Shown here: positions 32,310 through 36,653 of the stretch, one piece after another | Layout: every line of letters starts with the position of its first letter | Position numbering within the stretch: position 1 is the stretch's first letter | NCBI GenBank assembly: GCA_900758845.1 | Contig: CAAESW010000071.1 | Coordinates: 1 to 36,653, forward strand | DNA from: an uncultured Collinsella sp. | GTDB taxonomy: Bacteria; Actinomycetota; Coriobacteriia; Coriobacteriales; Coriobacteriaceae | Length of the DNA stretch: 36,653 nucleotides | Reading direction: 5' to 3' | Position numbers and translations under genes: made by a program | Notes under the pieces: model-generated | Seen by the model: only the letters and a program-made list of their open reading frames with translations | What the model was told of the DNA's origin: nothing | Databases searched by the model: none

Positions 32310-33827
32310 TTAGTTGGTAGTCATCTTTTTTGCTGCAGACTCGACGTAGTTGGCCATGTCGGCTACGTCGCAGACGTCTTCGAAGCGGACAGGCTTGGAC
32401 TCAAGCTCGGCGAGTTGGACCGGGGCGACCGTGTTGGTGGCCTGCTCGAGCACGCGCATAGCCTCAAAATCGTCCTCGGGAACGTCGAGGCCCAGGGCGT
32501 CGCAGCAGGCGCGCGGGAACTTGTAGGGGCTGGCGGTCGAAAGCAGCACGCGAGCCTTGGCGCCCTCGGCGGGAGCGACCTTTTCAAAGACGTGATAGCC
32601 GCAAGCGGTGTGCGGGTCGATCACGTAGCCGTTCGCATCCCAGCAGCTCTTGATGGCGGCGCGAACCTCGTCCTCGCTGGCCCAGCCGCAGCCAAACACG
32701 CTCTGGATCTTGGCTAGCAGTTCGGCGGGAACCTCGTAGCGACCAGTTTGTGCCAGCTGCTCCATAAGGCCGGCAACGAGCTCGCAGTCGCCACCGGACA
32801 GGAAGTACAGCATGCGCTCCAGGTTGGAGCTGATGAGGATGTCCATCGACGGCGAGATGGTCGTGAAGAACGGACGGTTACGGTCGTAGACGCCGGTGGT
32901 CAGGAAGTCAGCCAGCACGTTGTTCTTGTCGCTGGCCACGATGAGTTTGGCGACGGGCAGGCCCATGCGCTTGGCGTAGTAGCCGGCCAAGATATCGCCA
33001 AAGTTGCCGGTCGGTACGCAGAACTCCACAGCGTCGCCGGCCTCGATGGCGCCGGCGCGCAGCAGCTGCGCATAGGCGGCAAAGTAGTAGACGACCTGTG
33101 GTACCAGGCGGCCGACGTTGATGGAGTTGGCACTCGAAAGCACCGTGCCGGCGGCCTCCAGGCGCTCGGCAAGCTCCTTATCGGCAAAGATGCGCTTGAC
33201 GGCACTCTGGGCGTCGTCGAAGTTGCCGCGGATGCCGCAGACGGCGACGTTGTCTCCCTCCTGCGTGGACATCTGCAGGTTCTGGACGCGGCTGACCTTG
33301 CCCTCGGGATAAAAGACGGTGATGCCCGTGCCCGGAGCGTCGGCAAAACCGGCGAGTGCTGCCTTGCCCGTGTCGCCCGATGTGGCGGTGACGATCATGA
33401 TGCGCTCGGCGCCGCCGTCCTTGGCGGAAGTGCGGGCCATCAAGCGGGGGAGCATCTGCAGAGCGACGTCCTTGAAGGCGCTTGTGGGGCCGCCAAAGAG
33501 CTCCATCACATAGGTCTGAGGGGCGTCAGCGCCCGGCGCAGCGTCGAGTTTGACGAGCGGCGTAACCTCTTCACTCGCGAACGTGCCGCGGTATGCCTCG
33601 TCGACACACGCCGAAATTTCTTCGGCCGTGTAATCATTCAGTAACATTCCCAACACATCTTGAGCGATTTCAAAGTACGATTTATCTGCAAGCGAGCTGA
33701 TATCGACCTGCTGGGTGCCGAGCTCGTCCGAGACAAACAAACCCCCGTCGGGAGCGATGCCGGTGCGGATTGCCACCTTACTTGAGCACGATAAAGTGCG
33801 TCCTCGTGTACTATGATAAGTTCCCAT
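32310..33827 (-). CDS. thrC: Threonine synthase
   Basis: A PLP enzyme converting O-phosphohomoserine to threonine. The 505-residue protein begins MGTYHSTRGRTLSCSS and carries the PLP-lysine motif GPTSAFKDVALQ (Lys119), the glycine-rich phosphate loop TATSGDTGKAALAGF, CVPTGNFGDILAGYYAKRMG, and the C-terminal STASPYKFP. The length matches the longer bacterial ThrC class. The frame is open 15 codons further upstream, but ATG 33827 has GAGGAG at acceptable spacing and fits the family start. It is divergent from lysC, with about 100 bases between them. No T-box or threonine-rich leader peptide is visible. Confidence 0.95.
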   Translation of the reverse strand: MGTYHSTRGRTLSCSSKVAIRTGIAPDGGLFVSDELGTQQVDISSLADKSYFEIAQDVLGMLLNDYTAEEISACVDEAYRGTFASEEVTPLVKLDAAPGADAPQTYVMELFGGPTSAFKDVALQMLPRLMARTSAKDGGAERIMIVTATSGDTGKAALAGFADAPGTGITVFYPEGKVSRVQNLQMSTQEGDNVAVCGIRGNFDDAQSAVKRIFADKELAERLEAAGTVLSSANSINVGRLVPQVVYYFAAYAQLLRAGAIEAGDAVEFCVPTGNFGDILAGYYAKRMGLPVAKLIVASDKNNVLADFLTTGVYDRNRPFFTTISPSMDILISSNLERMLYFLSGGDCELVAGLMEQLAQTGRYEVPAELLAKIQSVFGCGWASEDEVRAAIKSCWDANGYVIDPHTACGYHVFEKVAPAEGAKARVLLSTASPYKFPRACCDALGLDVPEDDFEAMRVLEQATNTVAPVQLAELESKPVRFEDVCDVADMANYVESAAKKMTTN

Positions 33828-33931
33828 ATAACACTGCTCCTCGGATGCCTTGGTCCCAATCGGTGAAACCATGGTATCAGAGCGCGCAAAATAGGTTCGC
33901 AGAGGCTTTTTAGAAAGGTAACCTCCAGCCC

Positions 33932-35320
33932 ATGATTAAGATTGCCAAGTTTGGCGGCTCGTCGGTCGCCGACGCCGAACACTTCAAGAAGATCAAGGCC
34001 ATCGTCGATGCCGACCCTGCCCGCCGTTTTGTGGTGGTTTCTGCCTGCGGTCGCCGCTTTAAGGGCGACACCAAGGTGACCGACCTGCTCTACCTGGTTA
34101 ACGCGCACGTTAAGTATCACGTGTCGTGCGAGGAGTTGCTCGAGGACATTGGCCAGCGCTATTTTGATATTGCTGACGAGCTGGAGCTTACCTATCCCAT
34201 CCGTGAGGAGTTCGCGGCTTTTGCCGAGCGCGCCCGCTCGGGCGGTTACTCCACCGAGGAGCTTGTGAGCCGCGGCGAGTACTTCACCGCTCGCCTGATG
34301 GCTGAGTACCTGGGCCTACCGTTCCTGGACGCCGCGACGGTTGTGGCGTTCCATCACGACGGTACGCTCAGCATGAACCGCACCTCCGAGCTGGTGCAAG
34401 AGTACGGTCAGCAGGGCGGCTTCGTTATGCCTGGCTTCTACGGCGCGACGCGTGAGGGCCAGATCAAGCTGCTCGACCGTGGTGGCGGCGACATTTCCGG
34501 CTCGATCCTGGCCAAGTGCCTGGGCGCCGACCTGTACGAGAACTGGACCGACGTCTCGGGTTTCTATTCTGCCGATCCGCGTATTGTTCCCGAGGCCCAG
34601 CCCATTGCGCGCGTTACCTACGAGGAGCTGCGCGAGCTTTCGTACATGGGCGCAAGCGTCCTGCACGAGGAGGCCGTGTTCCCCGTGCGCGAGGCGGGTA
34701 TTCCGCTGGTCATCAAGAACACCAATGCGCCGCAGGACCCCGGCACCATCATTAGCGAGACGGCTGATGAGGGCGAGGCGGAGCCCATCATTACCGGTGT
34801 GACCGGCAAGCGCGGTTTTGTCGCCATCAACGTTGCCCGCGACCGCACCAAACCCCGTGTCGGTTTTATGCGCCGCGCGCTTTCGGTCTTCGAGCGCTAT
34901 GACGTTTCCGTCGAGCACATGCCCACCGGTGTCGACCGCTTTGGCGCCGTGGTGCAGGAGCAGGATGTGCACGACTCGCTGTACTCGCTCGTGGGCGACA
35001 TTCAACAGGAGGTCGAGCCGCTCGAGATCGAGGTTGTCGAGGGCTTGGCGCTCATCGCTACCGTTGGCCGTAACCTGCGCGGCCGTGCAGGTATCTCGGG
35101 CCATCTGTTTGGCATGCTTGGTCAGGCCGGCGTGAGCGTGCGTATGATTTCGCAGAGCTGCGACGAGATCAATATCATTATCGGTGTCGAGGAGAAGGAC
35201 TTCGACCTGGCGATTCAGACCATCTACCGTGCCTTCTCCGACGAGAACGGCATTGTGAAGGTCTCCGATCTGGAGGTCCCCGCGCCGGTCGATCCCGCCC
35301 TGGCCACGCTCCATAAGTAG
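33932..35320 (+). CDS. lysC: Aspartate kinase
   Basis: Phosphorylates aspartate, the entry step to lysine, threonine and methionine. The 462-residue monofunctional enzyme has the kinase domain (about 1-285) with KFGGSSVADAEHFKKI, VVVSACG, LVSRGEYFTARL, GFYGATREGQIKLLDRGGGDISGS and SADPRIVPEAQPI. Two ACT domains (about 300-370 and 385-450), including GFMRRALSVFERYDVSVEHMPTG when read in two parts, should mediate feedback inhibition. The start has AAAGG upstream at slightly long spacing. Because it shares a divergent region with thrC, co-regulation by threonine supply is plausible but unproven. A terminator separates it from asd. Confidence 0.95.
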   Translation: MIKIAKFGGSSVADAEHFKKIKAIVDADPARRFVVVSACGRRFKGDTKVTDLLYLVNAHVKYHVSCEELLEDIGQRYFDIADELELTYPIREEFAAFAERARSGGYSTEELVSRGEYFTARLMAEYLGLPFLDAATVVAFHHDGTLSMNRTSELVQEYGQQGGFVMPGFYGATREGQIKLLDRGGGDISGSILAKCLGADLYENWTDVSGFYSADPRIVPEAQPIARVTYEELRELSYMGASVLHEEAVFPVREAGIPLVIKNTNAPQDPGTIISETADEGEAEPIITGVTGKRGFVAINVARDRTKPRVGFMRRALSVFERYDVSVEHMPTGVDRFGAVVQEQDVHDSLYSLVGDIQQEVEPLEIEVVEGLALIATVGRNLRGRAGISGHLFGMLGQAGVSVRMISQSCDEINIIIGVEEKDFDLAIQTIYRAFSDENGIVKVSDLEVPAPVDPALATLHK

Positions 35321-35331
35321 TTACCATCCCG

Positions 35332-35361
35332 GTGGATTTTTAGGATGTCCCAAAAATCTAC
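35332..35361. repeat. Small palindrome after lysC
   Basis: GTGGATTTTT and AAAAATCTAC face each other around AGGATGTCCC, with one mismatch. The element starts about 11 bases after the lysC stop. Its role is unclear. Confidence 0.4.
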
Positions 35362-35391
35362 TGTCGGGCGTTTCTTTTCGGTTTCGTTTCG

Positions 35392-35424
35392 ACGGGGCGG
35401 GTTTTGTATCCGCCCCGTTCTTGT
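35392..35424 (+). terminator. Probable terminator of lysC
   Basis: ACGGGGCGG (35392-35400) pairs perfectly with CCGCCCCGT (35410-35418) across a 9-base loop and is followed by TCTTGT. It implies that asd has its own promoter in the remaining 70 bases. Confidence 0.65.
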
Positions 35425-35493
35425 ATAAACTGGGCAAGAATATCCGGCCTGCCTGGCGTGCGGGCGATAGCCACAACCTTTAAAGGGGGAAGC

Positions 35494-36519
35494 ATGAAAC
35501 AGTACACGGTTGCTATTTTGGGCGCGACGGGAGCCGTGGGCACCCAGATGCTCGAGTGCCTCAACGAGCAGGAGTTTCCGGTCGGCAAGCTCAAGCTGCT
35601 AGCGAGCGCGCGCTCTGCGGGCAAGACCGTTGAGTTCCGCGGCGAGCAGATCGTGATCGAAGAGGCTTGCCCCGAGGCCTTTGAGGGCTGCGACATTGTA
35701 CTTGGCGCCGCCGGCGACGATATCGCAAAGGAGCTGCTGCCCGAGGCCGTCAAGCGCGGCGCCGTCGTGGTTGACAACAGCCACGCCTTCCGCATGGATC
35801 CCGAGGTGCCGCTGGTCGTGCCCGAGATCAATGCCGACGACATCAAGTGGCAACACGGCCTGATCGCCAACCCCAACTGCGCGACCATTATCGGCCTGGT
35901 TCCCACGTGGCCGCTGCATCAGCTCGCTGGCGTGAAGCGCATGATCGTCTCGACGTACCAGGCGGCTTCGGGTGCTGGCGCCCCCGGTATGGCCGAGCTC
36001 GAGGCTCAGCTGGCCGCCCTGGGCCGTGGCGAGGAGATTCCCGAGCCGCGCGCGTTTGCCGCCCAGCTGGCGAGTAACCTGATTCCTCAGATTGGCGGCG
36101 TCAAGGAGGAGGGCTTTACCTCCGAGGAGATGAAGTTGCAAAACGAGGGCCGCAAGATCATGCATCTGCCCGAGCTGCGCGTGAACTGCACCTGCGTGCG
36201 TGTGCCCGTGCTGCGCTCGCACTCCGAGAGCATTACGCTCGAGTTTGAGCGCGACATCACGGTGGAAGAGGCCCGTGCCGCGCTGGCTGCCGCTCCGGGT
36301 GTCAAGCTAGTTGACGACATGAGCGCCGAGGATGCGCACGACCGCTTCCCCATGCCGATGGACACCTCCGACCAGGACCTGATCTGGGTCGGACGCGTGC
36401 GCCGCGACATCTCGAACCCCGAGGCTGCGCGCGGCATCACTTTCTGGTGCTGCGGCGACCAAATCCGTAAGGGCGCGGCAACCAACGCCGTCCAGATCGC
36501 CAAGCTGCTCTGCGAGTAG
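35494..36519 (+). CDS. asd: Aspartate-semialdehyde dehydrogenase
   Basis: Reduces aspartyl phosphate, the product of aspartate kinase, to aspartate semialdehyde with NADPH. The 341-residue protein has the N-terminal nucleotide-binding loop ILGATGAVGTQML, VVDNSHAFRMDPEVPLVVPE, the catalytic cysteine in NPNCATI (Cys129), TYQAASGAG, and the substrate-binding LRVNCTCVRVPVLRSHSE. The length is typical. The start ATG has AAAGGGGGAA upstream at good spacing; the frame is open further upstream but lacks signals. With lysC, thrB and thrC it completes most of the aspartate-to-threonine route here. Homoserine dehydrogenase (hom) is not in the window. Confidence 0.95.
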   Translation: MKQYTVAILGATGAVGTQMLECLNEQEFPVGKLKLLASARSAGKTVEFRGEQIVIEEACPEAFEGCDIVLGAAGDDIAKELLPEAVKRGAVVVDNSHAFRMDPEVPLVVPEINADDIKWQHGLIANPNCATIIGLVPTWPLHQLAGVKRMIVSTYQAASGAGAPGMAELEAQLAALGRGEEIPEPRAFAAQLASNLIPQIGGVKEEGFTSEEMKLQNEGRKIMHLPELRVNCTCVRVPVLRSHSESITLEFERDITVEEARAALAAAPGVKLVDDMSAEDAHDRFPMPMDTSDQDLIWVGRVRRDISNPEAARGITFWCCGDQIRKGAATNAVQIAKLLCE

Positions 36520-36539
36520 TGTGACCTGTCCGGCGGGGA

Positions 36540-36653
36540 CCGGGCTTAGTTTTCAGAACGTCCTCGACCATGTGTGGCGCCTTGTCCTACTCCTTCGGAG
36601 CCGCGGACAAGGCGCCACACTGGTCTGCGGAGTGTTCTGAAAGCTAAGCCCGG
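36540..36653. repeat. Long-hairpin repeat at the end of the window
   Basis: CCGGGCTTAG (36540-36549) at the left and CTAAGCCCGG (36644-36653) at the right bound an almost continuous stem. The inner arm GTGTGGCGCCTTGTCC/GGACAAGGCGCCACAC is perfect, with a loop of about 17 bases. The conserved asymmetric segment reads AACGTCCTCGACCATG against CTGCGGAGTGTT. It lies about 20 bases after the asd stop codon. Its outer pairing could extend beyond the window edge. Confidence 0.75.

Overview
The window looks like a chromosomal segment of a high-GC, fermentative, gut-type member of the Coriobacteriia, most likely Collinsella. This is inferred from codon use, pyruvate formate-lyase fermentation genes, a membrane-embedded LuxR regulator of the kind expanded in Coriobacteriia, PTS/GH32 sugar genes and many palindromic intergenic repeats. 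No database search was run. There are no rRNA or tRNA genes, no CRISPR array and no recognisable transposase.

Layout. 1-607: no convincing gene; it begins inside a truncated copy of a long-hairpin repeat. 608-1597 (-): a MutT (Nudix)-Vsr endonuclease fusion. 1746-4758 (+): a BceAB-type ABC transporter without an adjacent two-component system. 5085-6015 (-): a membrane LuxR regulator whose 5' part is out of frame at a 7-base homopolymer. 6152-9081 (+): an APC permease and agmatine deiminase separated by a GC-rich structured leader. 9342-10373 (-): DAHP synthase. 10374-10952: a repeat-rich gap with a 239-bp element bounded by 32-bp inverted repeats. 10953-15621 (-): a MarR regulator and a heterodimeric ABC exporter, all three genes overlapping.

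16171-18559 (+): pyruvate formate-lyase encoded in two pieces. The large chain carries the Cys-Cys active site but stops before the glycyl-radical domain. That domain follows as a separate 83-residue gene with its own ribosome binding site, behind a perfect palindrome and a GC hairpin. The activating enzyme (pflA) lies 7 kb away at 25787-26605. Between them is a LacI-controlled sucrose/fructoside locus: lacI, a divergent GH32, PTS EIIBC and a canonical sucrose-6-phosphate hydrolase, with four copies of a shared operator-like motif. A DegV protein sits just before pflA.

26921-29489 (+): an anchored beta-lactamase-fold protein, MTA/SAH nucleosidase and the EngB GTPase. 29591-30938 (+): a likely toxin-antitoxin pair (DUF3990-like plus an Xre-HTH protein) preceded by two copies of a 16-bp palindrome. 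31226-36519: aspartate-family biosynthesis, with thrC and thrB on the minus strand and lysC and asd on the plus strand.

The observations most worth pursuing are the obligately split pyruvate formate-lyase, the toxin-antitoxin pair with its paired operators, the MutT-Vsr fusion, and a family of roughly 110-130-bp hairpins whose arm sequences differ between copies while self-complementarity and an asymmetric core are retained.
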